The notes: generated from the sequence alone by a model not told the origin. A stretch of DNA of 15,521 nucleotides from Mollicutes bacterium (GCA_012513875.1 JAAZBI010000066.1:1-15521); one strand, 5' to 3'. Shown: positions 1-7,375, counted from the first letter of the stretch. A program made the numbers and translations.

Positions 1-1494
1 GTTGATGCTGCTCAAGGGATTGAAGCTCAAACTTTAGCTAATGTTTTTTTAGCATTAGAAAATGATTTGACAATTATTCCTGTAATAAACAAAATAGATT
101 TACCAAATGCTGATGTCGAAAAAGTAAAAAGAGAAATTAAAGAAGTTTTAGGATATTCTGAAGATGAAATAATTTTAACCAGTGGAAAAACAGGGGAAGG
201 TATAGAAAATTTATTACAAGCTGTTATAGAGAGAGTTCCAGCTCCTCAAGGTGATAAAGACGCCCCTTTAAAAGCTTTAGTATTCGATAGTTATTTTGAT
301 TCTTATCGTGGCGTTATCGCTTTAATTAGAGTAGTTGAAGGAACTTTAAAATTAGGAGACAAAGTAAAAATGTTTTCTACAAAAAAAGAATATGAAGTTG
401 TTGAATTAGGAGTTTTTCGCCCTCGTGAAGAAAAAATTAAAAGTTTAGAAGCTGGTTGTGTTGGATATTTTGGAGCAAGTATAAAAGACATTGAGGATAT
501 TCACGTTGGTGATACTGTTACAAATGTTAACAATCCTTGCCAAGAAAGATTGCCAGGATATAAGCCTTTAAAACCTATGGTTTTTTGTGGTTTGTATCCA
601 ATTGATTCTAATAAATATTTAGATTTAAGAGAAGCTTTAGAAAAATTAAAATTAAGTGATTCATCATTGACTTTCGAACCTGAGACATCAGTTTCTTTAG
701 GATTTGGATTCCGTTGTGGATTTTTAGGTTTATTACATTTAGAAATTATTGAAGAGAGAATTGAAAGAGAATTTAAAATAAATTTAATAGCAACCAGTCC
801 TAGTGTTGTCTATGAAGTTACTTTAACTGATCAAACAACTATCATTATTCAAAGTCCAGCTAAATTACCTGATCGTCAAAGAATTCAAGAAATTAAAGAA
901 CCATTTATTAAAACCAATATATTTTTACCTTTAGAATATGTAGGTCCAGTTATGGAGTTATGTCAAAATAAAAGAGGCAATTATATCAGTTTAGAATATA
1001 TTGATCAATCAAGAGTAAATCTTCACTATGAGTTACCTTTATCAGAAATTGTTTATGATTTTTTTGATAAATTGAAATCAATTACTAAAGGATATGCTTC
1101 TTTTGATTATGAATTAATAGGTTATAAACCTTCAGATTTAGTTAAGATGGAAATTTTAATTAATAAAGAACCTGTTGATGCCCTTGCAACGATCGTTCAT
1201 AAAAAATTTGCTTATGAAAAAGGTAAAATAATCGTTGATAATTTAAAAGAAATTATCCCTCGTCAAATGTTTGAAGTTCCTATTCAAGCTTTAATTGGAA
1301 CAAAAGCTATAGCGAGAGCTGATATAAAAGCTATGAGAAAGAATGTTCTAGCAAAATGTTATGGTGGAGATATTACGAGGAAAAAGAAATTGTTAGAAAA
1401 ACAAAAAGAAGGAAAAAAACGAATGAAAACAATTGGAAGTGTAGAGATTCCTCAAGAAGCATTTTTAGCAGTTTTATCTATGGAAAAAAAATAA
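1..1494 (+). CDS. lepA: Elongation factor 4 (LepA), 5' end missing
   Basis: LepA/EF4 is a ribosome-bound translational GTPase associated with back-translocation and with initiation or assembly. The frame is open from the first base and begins VDAAQGIEAQT, the segment just after the G3 (DTPGH) motif; the G4 motif NKID follows at about bases 88-99. The first ~100 residues, with the P-loop, switch regions and start codon, lie outside the window; 497 codons remain of a protein usually about 600 residues long. The LepA-specific C terminus is clear: KCYGGDITRKKKLLEKQKEG, then KKRMKTIGSVEIPQEAFLAVL. The TTG at base 67 lies inside the GTPase domain and is not the start. Reading is uninterrupted to TAA. 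No terminator is visible before the next gene, so readthrough into it is possible. The identification is secure. Confidence 0.97.
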   Translation, partial: VDAAQGIEAQTLANVFLALENDLTIIPVINKIDLPNADVEKVKREIKEVLGYSEDEIILTSGKTGEGIENLLQAVIERVPAPQGDKDAPLKALVFDSYFDSYRGVIALIRVVEGTLKLGDKVKMFSTKKEYEVVELGVFRPREEKIKSLEAGCVGYFGASIKDIEDIHVGDTVTNVNNPCQERLPGYKPLKPMVFCGLYPIDSNKYLDLREALEKLKLSDSSLTFEPETSVSLGFGFRCGFLGLLHLEIIEERIEREFKINLIATSPSVVYEVTLTDQTTIIIQSPAKLPDRQRIQEIKEPFIKTNIFLPLEYVGPVMELCQNKRGNYISLEYIDQSRVNLHYELPLSEIVYDFFDKLKSITKGYASFDYELIGYKPSDLVKMEILINKEPVDALATIVHKKFAYEKGKIIVDNLKEIIPRQMFEVPIQALIGTKAIARADIKAMRKNVLAKCYGGDITRKKKLLEKQKEGKKRMKTIGSVEIPQEAFLAVLSMEKK

Positions 1495-1501
1495 ACAATT
1501 A

Positions 1502-1510
1502 TGTTATAAT
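1502..1510 (+). promoter_or_regulatory. Extended -10 promoter for the pilin-like gene
   Basis: TGTTATAAT: a perfect -10 hexamer (1505-1510) with the TG extension one base upstream. There is no good -35 box; the region where it would lie is the A-rich end of lepA. The following gene has a GAGGTG ribosome binding site about six bases before its ATG at 1533. Extended -10 elements of the same form precede several other genes here. Confidence 0.55.
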
Positions 1511-1532
1511 AAAATAGTATAGAGGTGTAAGT

Positions 1533-2483
1533 ATGAATAAAAAAGGGATAGTTTTATCAAGTTTAGTTTATTCATTATTAGTTTTTTTCTTATTATTAGT
1601 TGTCGCTTTATTAGCAGTTATGTGGTATCGACAAAATGCAATAAACATTTTAAAGAAAAGAACACTTGATATTTATGAAGAAGAATATGTAGCTGAATCG
1701 AAACTGACTAGTCATTTATCAATTAATGTTGGAGCTTCCGGAGCATATGAACTTAAAAACGATTTTTATTATTTTACAGGTTCTAATCCACAAAACTGGA
1801 TTGAATTTGGACAAGTATCTTTATCAGATAGTACACCATTATTATGGAGAATTGTAAAGGTAGATAATAATGGAATTAGATTAGTCTATGAAGGAACAAA
1901 AAACGGAACATTAACTCCAATTGAAGATGGTTCTTTAAGTTCTTTATCTATTTTTGATACAGTAGATAACAAATGGACAAATCCTGCCACTTTAAATAGT
2001 GAAATAATTGATTGGTATAATGTTGATTTATATATTCGTAATAAAAGTAATTATGTAGAAGATATAAATTGGTGTACAGGAGGAATTATAAATACAAGTC
2101 CTCTTGTAACAGTGGATTTTATCTCTCAAGAATGTATTGATCAAACGACACTAGGTGGAACCTTTATAGGTGAATCTTTACCTTTAGTATATTCTTTATT
2201 AACAGCAAGTGATTATCTTTTAACTAGTTCTGATCCTCTTTGTGTTGGACCATTTTTAACTGAATGTGGTAATGACAATTATTTAAGCAAGACTTATAGT
2301 TATTTTACAATTAATGCTAATGCAGAAAACAATAATCAAATTTGGTATGTGAAAGATACAGGGGATATCAATTTAGAAAGTATTTCAACTTCTTTAAAAA
2401 TTAGACCAGTAATTAATATTGATCCAAATATTATTTGGGAAGATGGAGTTGGATCACTTTCAAATCCATATCAAGTTAAATAA
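1533..2483 (+). CDS. Single-pass envelope protein with prepilin-like N terminus and DUF6273-like ectodomain
   Basis: A 316-residue protein. It starts MNKKG followed by a long hydrophobic helix (about residues 6-31), then a predicted helical stalk and an extracytoplasmic domain. The short basic leader ending in Gly before a hydrophobic helix resembles a class III (type IV prepilin) signal, but the usual Glu at position +5 is absent, so it may simply be a membrane anchor. The ectodomain has WRIVKV (105-110) and ends RPVINI (291-296) ... NPYQV (311-315), a pattern I associate with DUF6273-type surface domains of Firmicutes. Four cysteines (181, 201, 237, 245) could form two disulfides. It sits between lepA and serS, only 12 bases upstream of serS, so the two may be cotranscribed. 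The function is unknown; a pseudopilin-like or surface-assembly role is a guess. Confidence 0.8.
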   Translation: MNKKGIVLSSLVYSLLVFFLLLVVALLAVMWYRQNAINILKKRTLDIYEEEYVAESKLTSHLSINVGASGAYELKNDFYYFTGSNPQNWIEFGQVSLSDSTPLLWRIVKVDNNGIRLVYEGTKNGTLTPIEDGSLSSLSIFDTVDNKWTNPATLNSEIIDWYNVDLYIRNKSNYVEDINWCTGGIINTSPLVTVDFISQECIDQTTLGGTFIGESLPLVYSLLTASDYLLTSSDPLCVGPFLTECGNDNYLSKTYSYFTINANAENNNQIWYVKDTGDINLESISTSLKIRPVINIDPNIIWEDGVGSLSNPYQVK

Positions 2484-2495
2484 AGGAGAATTAAA

Positions 2496-3770
2496 ATGAT
2501 AGATATTAATTTTATTAGAAACAATCCTGAAAAAGTTAAGGAAAATATCAAAAAGAAATTTCAAGACGATAAACTAATTTTAGTAGATGAAGTTAAAGAA
2601 TTAGATGAAAAAAGTAGAGAGTTAAAAAATTTAGGTGATTCATTACGTCAAGAAAGAAATCAAATTAGTAATGAAATAGGTCTTGTTATTAAAGATAATC
2701 CTAATTTGGCAGAATCAAAAAAACAATTAGTATTAGAAATTAATAAAAAACTATTAGAAATAGACCAACAATATTCTGAAATAACTTCTCAAATTAGAGA
2801 AAAGATGTTGTTAATTCCTAACATTATTGCAGATTCTGTACCAATAGGCAAAAATGATACAGAAAATGTCGAATTAAAAAAATATGGTGAACCAATTGTT
2901 CCAAATTATGAAATACCATATCATTCAGAAATATGTGATATCTTTTCTGGGTTAGATAAAGAAAGTGCTGGAAGAACAAGTGGCAATGGTTTTTATTATT
3001 TATTAGGCAATATAGCTCGTTTACATTCAGCATTATTAAGTTATGCTAGAGATTTTATGATTGAAAAGGGTTTTACTTATTGTATACCTCCTTTTATGAT
3101 TAGAAGTGATGTTGTATCAGGAGTTATGTCTTTTGCAGAGATGGATGCAATGATGTATAAAATAGAAGGAGAAGACTTATATTTAATTGGTACAAGTGAA
3201 CACTCTTTAATTGGAAAATTTAAAGATCAAATTATCTCTGAAAAAGAATTACCATTAAATTTAACTTCTTATTCTCCTTGTTTTAGAAAAGAAAAAGGAG
3301 CTCATGGTTTAGAAGAAAGAGGTTTATATCGAGTTCATCAATTTGAAAAACAAGAGATGGTAGTTTTATGCAAACCAGAAGAAGCTATGGATTGGTATGA
3401 TAAAATGTGGAATTATACAGTAGAGTTTTTTAGAAGTTTAGATATTCCAGTACGAACATTAGAATGTTGTTCTGGAGATTTAGCAGATTTAAAAGTTAAG
3501 TCATGTGATATTGAAGCATGGAGCCCAAGACAAAAAAAATATTTTGAAGTTGGTTCTTGTTCAATATTAGGAGATGCACAAGCTAGAAGATTGAGTATTA
3601 GATCTAAAAATGATGAAGGTACTTATTATGTAACAACACTTAATAACACAGTTTTAGCTACACCAAGAGGTTTAATAGCGTTACTTGAAAATAATTATAA
3701 TGAAGATAAAACAATAAATATTCCTAAGGTTTTAAGACCTTATATGGGAGGTTTAGAAGTTTTAAAATAG
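2496..3770 (+). CDS. serS: Seryl-tRNA synthetase
   Basis: This class II aminoacyl-tRNA synthetase charges tRNA-Ser. Its 424 residues match the family length. Residues 1-14 read MIDINFIRNNPEKV, the typical SerRS start, followed by the N-terminal long-helix arm (about 25-105) that grips the long variable arm of tRNA-Ser. Motif 1 lies near 194-202; the TSEH segment is at 233-236. Motif 2 reads CFRKEKGAHGLEERG (262-276) then YRVHQFEKQE (278-287). Motif 3 contains TPRGLIALLEN (389-399) with its Arg at 391. The motif 2 loop and motif 3 differ from the common bacterial versions (see findings) but the core residues are present. It starts at ATG 2496 behind AAAGGAG. No T-box fits in the 12-base gap upstream; it is probably expressed from the promoter at 1502 or by readthrough. 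Confidence 0.96.
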   Translation: MIDINFIRNNPEKVKENIKKKFQDDKLILVDEVKELDEKSRELKNLGDSLRQERNQISNEIGLVIKDNPNLAESKKQLVLEINKKLLEIDQQYSEITSQIREKMLLIPNIIADSVPIGKNDTENVELKKYGEPIVPNYEIPYHSEICDIFSGLDKESAGRTSGNGFYYLLGNIARLHSALLSYARDFMIEKGFTYCIPPFMIRSDVVSGVMSFAEMDAMMYKIEGEDLYLIGTSEHSLIGKFKDQIISEKELPLNLTSYSPCFRKEKGAHGLEERGLYRVHQFEKQEMVVLCKPEEAMDWYDKMWNYTVEFFRSLDIPVRTLECCSGDLADLKVKSCDIEAWSPRQKKYFEVGSCSILGDAQARRLSIRSKNDEGTYYVTTLNNTVLATPRGLIALLENNYNEDKTINIPKVLRPYMGGLEVLK

Positions 3771-3779
3771 GGTGGTTTT

Positions 3780-4097
3780 ATGGAAATGTTATTTGATAAA
3801 GAAATAAAAAAGATAGAAAATAAAAACAAGGAAATTTATAATGTTCCTCAAATTTTAGTGTTTGGTATAAGAAAATTAGAAACAAAGATTTATGATATTT
3901 ATCAAATTACTAACTTAATTGTAAAATTAGATAAAGTCTTAAATCGTTATGAAAATGGAGATCATACTGGAGCAGAAGAAATAGATATAATAAATATAAA
4001 AAAAATAATGGTACTTTTATGTAATCATTTAAAATTATCGATTAACTATCTTCATGAGGATCAAGAAGATTTAATTGATAAACAAATATCTTTATAA
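3780..4097 (+). CDS. Small helical protein of unknown function
   Basis: A 105-residue protein I do not recognise. It is rich in Lys, Ile, Glu and Asp, lacks a signal peptide or membrane segment, and reads as three or four amphipathic helices. It has one cysteine in LLCNHL. It begins nine bases after the serS stop and shares its ribosome-binding region (GGGTGG at 3770-3775) with the end of serS, so it is very likely cotranscribed with it. Two in-frame starts compete: ATG 3780, only four bases after GGTGG, and ATG 3786, ten bases after it; the choice changes the protein by two residues. It is probably cytoplasmic. It is real by position and by unbroken reading, but its function is unknown. Confidence 0.75.
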   Translation: MEMLFDKEIKKIENKNKEIYNVPQILVFGIRKLETKIYDIYQITNLIVKLDKVLNRYENGDHTGAEEIDIINIKKIMVLLCNHLKLSINYLHEDQEDLIDKQISL

Positions 4098-4102
4098 AAG
4101 TA

Positions 4103-4130
4103 TTTACATTAGTAAATTATGTGATATACT
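4103..4130 (+). promoter_or_regulatory. Promoter of the small lipoprotein gene
   Basis: TTTACA (4103-4108), a 16-base spacer, then TATACT (4125-4130) with an upstream TG extension (4122-4123). The -35 box is the left half of a short inverted repeat TTTAC-ATTA-GTAAA. The 12-mer AAAAGTATTTAC (4096-4107) recurs at the next promoter with identical spacing. A GAAGGAG ribosome binding site precedes the ATG at 4162. Confidence 0.75.
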
Positions 4131-4161
4131 TAAAGAGTAATATAAAAAAGAAGGAGTAAAA

Positions 4162-4596
4162 ATGAAAAAAATTAAAAGTTTAGCTATATTATTAATAACA
4201 ATAATTTTGGTAACAGGATGTGGATCAACAACAACTTTAACTTGTAATTTAGTACAAGAAGAAGAAGGAATGAAAATGAATCAAAATCTTAGTATTAATT
4301 TTAAGGATGATCATGCTACTAATGGCAAATTGGTTATGAAAATTGAATTATCAGAAGAAGTTTTACCATATAAATCTATGATGGCCGGTTTAATGGAAAG
4401 TTCTTTTAAAGAAGGTTTTGGATTAGAAGAAACGGATGGAGTAAAATTTTCTAATAAAGATATAGATAAGGGAATTGAATTAACAATTGATTTTGATTTC
4501 AATAAAATAAAAAAAGATAATAATTTATTAGGAGAAGCTGATAGTTTTCAATCTGCTAAAGAAACTTTTGAAGAACAAGGCTATACTTGTAAATAA
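4162..4596 (+). CDS. Small secreted lipoprotein
   Basis: A 144-residue protein with a Lys-rich start (MKKIKS), a hydrophobic stretch at about 7-18 and a clear lipobox VTGC, with the acylated Cys at residue 20. It should be processed by Lgt and signal peptidase II and stay on the outer face of the membrane. The mature part is short, acidic and Lys-rich with alternating strand-like segments. Cysteines at 28 (TLTC) and 143 (next to the C terminus) could join the two ends by a disulfide. The layout is reminiscent of the small YehR/DUF1307-type lipoproteins, but I cannot confirm membership. It has its own promoter and an A/T-stem terminator, so it is probably monocistronic. Function unknown. Confidence 0.85.
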   Translation: MKKIKSLAILLITIILVTGCGSTTTLTCNLVQEEEGMKMNQNLSINFKDDHATNGKLVMKIELSEEVLPYKSMMAGLMESSFKEGFGLEETDGVKFSNKDIDKGIELTIDFDFNKIKKDNNLLGEADSFQSAKETFEEQGYTCK

Positions 4597-4628
4597 AAAA
4601 AAGTAAAAAAGTATTTACTTTTTTTTTT
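4595..4628 (+). terminator. Probable A/T-rich intrinsic terminator after the lipoprotein gene
   Basis: A long inverted repeat starts inside the TAA stop: A8-GTAAA, a six-base loop, then TTTAC-T10. It can form a 13-bp stem with one G-C pair, so it is thermodynamically weak, but the ten-T run fits an intrinsic terminator. Its right arm contains the -35 box of the next promoter. Confidence 0.55.
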
Positions 4629-4641
4629 GGTTTGTTATAAT
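4614..4641 (+). promoter_or_regulatory. Promoter of the 183-residue unknown gene
   Basis: TTTACT (4614-4619), a 16-base spacer, then TATAAT (4636-4641) with TG at 4633-4634. It overlaps the right arm of the preceding terminator. The 12-mer AAAAGTATTTAC at 4607-4618 is identical to the one at the promoter of the preceding gene. AAAGGAG precedes the ATG at 4671. Confidence 0.75.
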
Positions 4642-4670
4642 AATATACAAATATTAAAAAGGAGAAACAA

Positions 4671-5222
4671 ATGCAAAAAGTAAATCAAGAAAAACCAATA
4701 AAGGATTATCATGATATTAATTTATGGGAGGAGCAACCAAAATCAGAATACGATCCAATTCTTTTTGAATGTTATAGTCAAGAATTTTCAGCTGCAAAAA
4801 ATATGAAACAATTTTTAAGAGATTATTGTGGAGTAAATGTTAAAAGGTTAGAAGAAGTAACAATTCCTCATTATACATTTATTTTTGATTTAATAAGCAA
4901 ATTAGAAATTTGTATTTCTGAAAAAGATTGTATAAATTTTCATAATTTAAAATGGGATTTAATTAGATATATGGAAAAAACATGTAAAACAATTAACCAA
5001 TTAAATGCTATAAAGTATGGAGAAATTAATTCGAGACTTAATGTGATTGAAGAATTTATTGAATCTTATCCACAATTTTTAAATAGTTTTGAATTAGACA
5101 TAAAATATACAAAAAATCTTTATGAAACATTAAAAGAATATCATAAATATATTAAACAAAAAGAAGCTAACAGTGGTCCTGTAAAAACATATTCTAAATT
5201 TTTAATAACAAAAAGAGATTAA
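4671..5222 (+). CDS. Helical protein of unknown function
   Basis: A 183-residue protein that I do not recognise. It has no signal peptide or membrane helix. Residues 1-30 are polar and probably disordered; the rest reads as long amphipathic helices. Cysteines at 34, 53, 81, 87 and 105 are not arranged as a metal site I can name. It has its own promoter and a normal ribosome binding site, so it is expressed. Its last codons and stop (Lys-Arg-Asp-stop) lie in the left half of the perfect palindrome that ends the convergent tmcAL gene. It is likely a lineage-specific cytoplasmic protein. Confidence 0.8.
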   Translation: MQKVNQEKPIKDYHDINLWEEQPKSEYDPILFECYSQEFSAAKNMKQFLRDYCGVNVKRLEEVTIPHYTFIFDLISKLEICISEKDCINFHNLKWDLIRYMEKTCKTINQLNAIKYGEINSRLNVIEEFIESYPQFLNSFELDIKYTKNLYETLKEYHKYIKQKEANSGPVKTYSKFLITKRD

Positions 5223-5239
5223 TTAATTAATCTCTTTTT
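5210..5239. terminator. Bidirectional terminator: perfect 30-bp palindrome shared by two genes
   Basis: The 30 bases are exactly self-complementary: five A, GAGATTAATT, then the mirror image ending in five T. On the plus strand it ends the 183-residue gene and on the minus strand it ends tmcAL, with a T run on each exit side. Both stop codons (5220-5222 plus, 5227-5229 minus) and the last three codons of each gene are inside it, so both proteins end Lys-Arg-Asp. Confidence 0.8.
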
Positions 5240-6357
5240 AATGGTAAATTGTTATATTCTTTTTTTATTAGTAAATTTTGATATGTTTCATTAAAAATCA
5301 AAGAATATATTTTTGTTGTTTTTAATTCTAAATCTAACATTGGGTCTTTATGTTTTGATAAGTTTGTAACAATAGGTATTTCTGTTTCTTTTTTAATTTT
5401 ATTTAAATATGTTTGTCCCTTTTTATTAAATCCTAAGACTCTTAAATATTTAATTTTTTTCAATTCTTTTGAATCTTCTTTAGTAAAACCACAAAGAATA
5501 TGGGTTAACATTCTTTGAATTCTGTTATAAGTATATCTTTTACATTTTATTTTTCCAATTAATTCTTTAATAGAATTAACTTCAAAAATATATTTTTTAA
5601 TTCTATTTTCTATTCCTTCTTCAACACCTTGAAAAACATCTAATTGATTTAAATTAATGATAATTTGATATTTTAAATATGCAAAATAATTATCTAAGAA
5701 AGACACGTTAGATTTTAACAATTCAAAAGATTCTTTAGGCAAATATTTTTTAATTCTATTTGATTGATAATTTTCTCTAATATAACTAGCGCTAACCATG
5801 TTTTTATATTTAGTTTTACCATGATAATCATTAGTTCTTAATATTGTAAGAGGATTAATTTTATATTCATTTTTTATAATTTCTTTTATATAAGTAATAC
5901 CTAATATATCATTGGGATTGTTATTTATGTTTAAAGATTTAGATAAAGCATGAGGATAATTAAAACCTTGATCTAAATAAATTTTAGTTTTATCATCATC
6001 TATTATGATTTTTTCAGCTGTTTCTTTTAATAATTCAATATTATTTGATTCACTACCAAAAACAATAGTTTCCACTTTTAAATAGTTTAAAATTTCTAAA
6101 GCACCTCTTGCAAAAAAATCAGCAGATTGAGTTGCAAAAGGGAAAGGTAATTCTATTATAATATCAGCTCCAAAAGTGAGAGCTAAATTTGTTTTATCCC
6201 ATTTGTTAATAATAGAAGTTTCTCCTCTTTGCATAAAATGTCCACCTAATACGACAATTACAATATCTTTAGGGAACATTTCTTTTATCTTTTGCAAATG
6301 ATAGAGATGTCCATTATGAAATGGATTATATTCTGCAATGACACCTATACTTTTCAT
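5227..6357 (-). CDS. tmcAL: tRNA(Met) cytidine acetate ligase (TmcAL, YlbM family)
   Basis: TmcAL makes N4-acetylcytidine at the wobble base (C34) of elongator tRNA-Met from acetate and ATP, in the cytoplasm. The 376-residue product opens MKSIGVIAEYNPFHNGHLYH; HNGH (14-17) is the HxGH nucleotidylyltransferase signature. Further family motifs are VLGGHFMQRGE (36-46), NKWDKTNLAL (51-60), FATQSADFFARGA (74-86) and FGSES (100-104). Length fits the family. An in-frame GTG lies nine bases upstream, but the near-consensus ribosome binding site AGGATGTGAT covers that GTG and spaces correctly to the ATG at 6357, so I take the ATG. It has a strong promoter of its own and is divergent from rpmF; in Bacillus the same gene sits beside ylbN-rpmF, which supports the call. 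Confidence 0.95.
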   Translation of the reverse strand: MKSIGVIAEYNPFHNGHLYHLQKIKEMFPKDIVIVVLGGHFMQRGETSIINKWDKTNLALTFGADIIIELPFPFATQSADFFARGALEILNYLKVETIVFGSESNNIELLKETAEKIIIDDDKTKIYLDQGFNYPHALSKSLNINNNPNDILGITYIKEIIKNEYKINPLTILRTNDYHGKTKYKNMVSASYIRENYQSNRIKKYLPKESFELLKSNVSFLDNYFAYLKYQIIINLNQLDVFQGVEEGIENRIKKYIFEVNSIKELIGKIKCKRYTYNRIQRMLTHILCGFTKEDSKELKKIKYLRVLGFNKKGQTYLNKIKKETEIPIVTNLSKHKDPMLDLELKTTKIYSLIFNETYQNLLIKKEYNNLPLKRD

Positions 6358-6377
6358 TTTAATCACATCCTGTTTTT

Positions 6378-6406
6378 ATTATAACAAAACTATAAAAAAC
6401 TATCAA
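6378..6406 (-). promoter_or_regulatory. Strong promoter of tmcAL
   Basis: Read on the minus strand: TTGATA (6406-6401), a 17-base spacer, then TATAAT (6383-6378) with a TG extension one base upstream. The transcript should start near 6371, giving a leader of about 15 bases before the ATG. Confidence 0.85.
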
Positions 6407-6442
6407 AAAAAAGATAAAAATCAAATTTGCTATTGATATTAA

Positions 6443-6471
6443 TTGAATAATATGGCAAAATATTGTATAGA
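6443..6471 (+). promoter_or_regulatory. Possible promoter of rpmF
   Basis: TTGAAT (6443-6448), a 17-base spacer, TATAGA (6466-6471). It is the best sigma-A-like pair in the tmcAL-rpmF gap and would give a leader of about 40 bases. Other AT-rich pairings are possible, so the exact site is uncertain. Confidence 0.5.
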
Positions 6472-6516
6472 GTTTTAAATAAACTAACAACTAGATAAAG
6501 AGAGAGGAGAATTAAA

Positions 6517-6708
6517 ATGGCAGTTCCTAAAAGAAGAGTAAGTAAAACAAGAAAAAGAATGCGTCGTACTCATTATAAAATAGAAGCAAATGGAACAATT
6601 AAGTGTCCTAATTGTGGAGCAGAAATAAGATCTCATCGTGTTTGTCCAAAATGTGGATTTTATAAAGGTAAAAAAGTAGAAGAAACAGAAACAAAGGAAG
6701 CAAAATAA
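6517..6708 (+). CDS. rpmF: 50S ribosomal protein L32, zinc-binding form
   Basis: A 63-residue basic protein opening MAVPKRRVSKTRKRMRRTHY, the standard L32 N terminus. It carries a zinc ribbon CPNC (30-33) ... CPKC (43-46), so this is the Cys-plus form. A short acidic-basic tail follows. It is a structural part of the large ribosomal subunit. The start ATG sits behind AGAGGAG. It is divergent from tmcAL and has its own terminator. The DUF177 gene (yceD/ylbN) usually found directly upstream of rpmF is absent. Confidence 0.97.
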   Translation: MAVPKRRVSKTRKRMRRTHYKIEANGTIKCPNCGAEIRSHRVCPKCGFYKGKKVEETETKEAK

Positions 6709-6730
6709 ATATACGAAAGTATATTTTTTT
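6707..6730 (+). terminator. Terminator after rpmF
   Basis: A perfect 8-bp stem AAATATAC / GTATATTT closed by a GAAA tetraloop (6715-6718), running into a T tract to 6730. It starts inside the rpmF stop codon. The stem is AT-rich, so some readthrough into trmB, 15 bases further on and without a clear promoter of its own, is likely; it may set the ratio of the two genes. Confidence 0.75.
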
Positions 6731-6745
6731 TAATAGGAGAAAAGC

Positions 6746-7375
6746 ATGAGATTAAGAAATATAAAAAATAGTGAAGAAATTATGAAAAATTCAAAATATT
6801 TAATTAAAGAACCACATTTATATAGGGGTAAATGGCAAGATGTTTTTAATAATAAAAAACCAATTCATTTAGAAATCGGAATAGGGTTAGGTAACTTTAT
6901 TTTAGAAAACGCTAAAAAAAATCCTCAAATAAATTATATTGGCGTAGAAAAATTTACAAAAGTTATAGTTAGAGCATTAAAAAAAATAGAAAGAGAAGAA
7001 GTGCCAAATTTAAAATTAATTTTAATAGATGCTTTGGAAATAGATAATATATTTTTTAAAGAAATAGATTGCTTATTTTTAAATTTTTCAGATCCTTGGC
7101 CTAAAGATAAACATATTAATCGTCGTTTAACTAGTGATGTTTTCATTGAAAAATATCAATTAATTTTAAAAAGACCTTTTAAAATCATTCAAAAGACTGA
7201 TAATTATAAACTTTATCTATATTCATTAAGTCAATATCAAAAGTATAAATTTATTTGTCAAACAATAGAATATTCATTAAAAAACATTCCAGATAACAAT
7301 ATTCAAACTGAATATGAAACAAAGTTTTTAAATCAAGGTAATTCTATTTATAAAATAGATGTTTCTTTGTCATAA
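6746..7375 (+). CDS. trmB: tRNA (guanine-N7-)-methyltransferase (m7G46)
   Basis: TrmB transfers a methyl group from S-adenosylmethionine to N7 of G46 in the variable loop of tRNAs. The 209-residue protein shows the SAM-binding motif HLEIGIGLGNF (41-51), the acidic ribose-binding end of strand 2 (GVEKF, 66-70), the hallmark NFSDPWPKDKHINRRL (113-128), KTDN (150-153) and TEYETKF (188-194). Length is typical. The second position of the glycine motif reads GIGLGN where GKGxF is usual, a mild variation. It starts at ATG 6746 behind AGGAG and follows the rpmF terminator, with no separate promoter seen. A trmB gene upstream of ytxG-ytxH is also the Bacillus order. Confidence 0.96.
   Translation: MRLRNIKNSEEIMKNSKYLIKEPHLYRGKWQDVFNNKKPIHLEIGIGLGNFILENAKKNPQINYIGVEKFTKVIVRALKKIEREEVPNLKLILIDALEIDNIFFKEIDCLFLNFSDPWPKDKHINRRLTSDVFIEKYQLILKRPFKIIQKTDNYKLYLYSLSQYQKYKFICQTIEYSLKNIPDNNIQTEYETKFLNQGNSIYKIDVSLS

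Noticed and set aside
303..491. Minus-strand open frame inside lepA
   Set aside because: It lies fully within a securely identified gene, lacks a ribosome binding site and resembles no protein.
2824..3033. Minus-strand open frame inside serS
   Set aside because: Low-complexity shadow of the synthetase coding strand with no ribosome binding site or promoter.
3769..3776. AGGGTGG after serS looks like the core of the T-box antiterminator motif
   Set aside because: The rest of the T-box sequence (NACCGCG) is absent, there is no leader structure, and GGTGG serves as the ribosome binding site of the gene that starts at 3780 or 3786.
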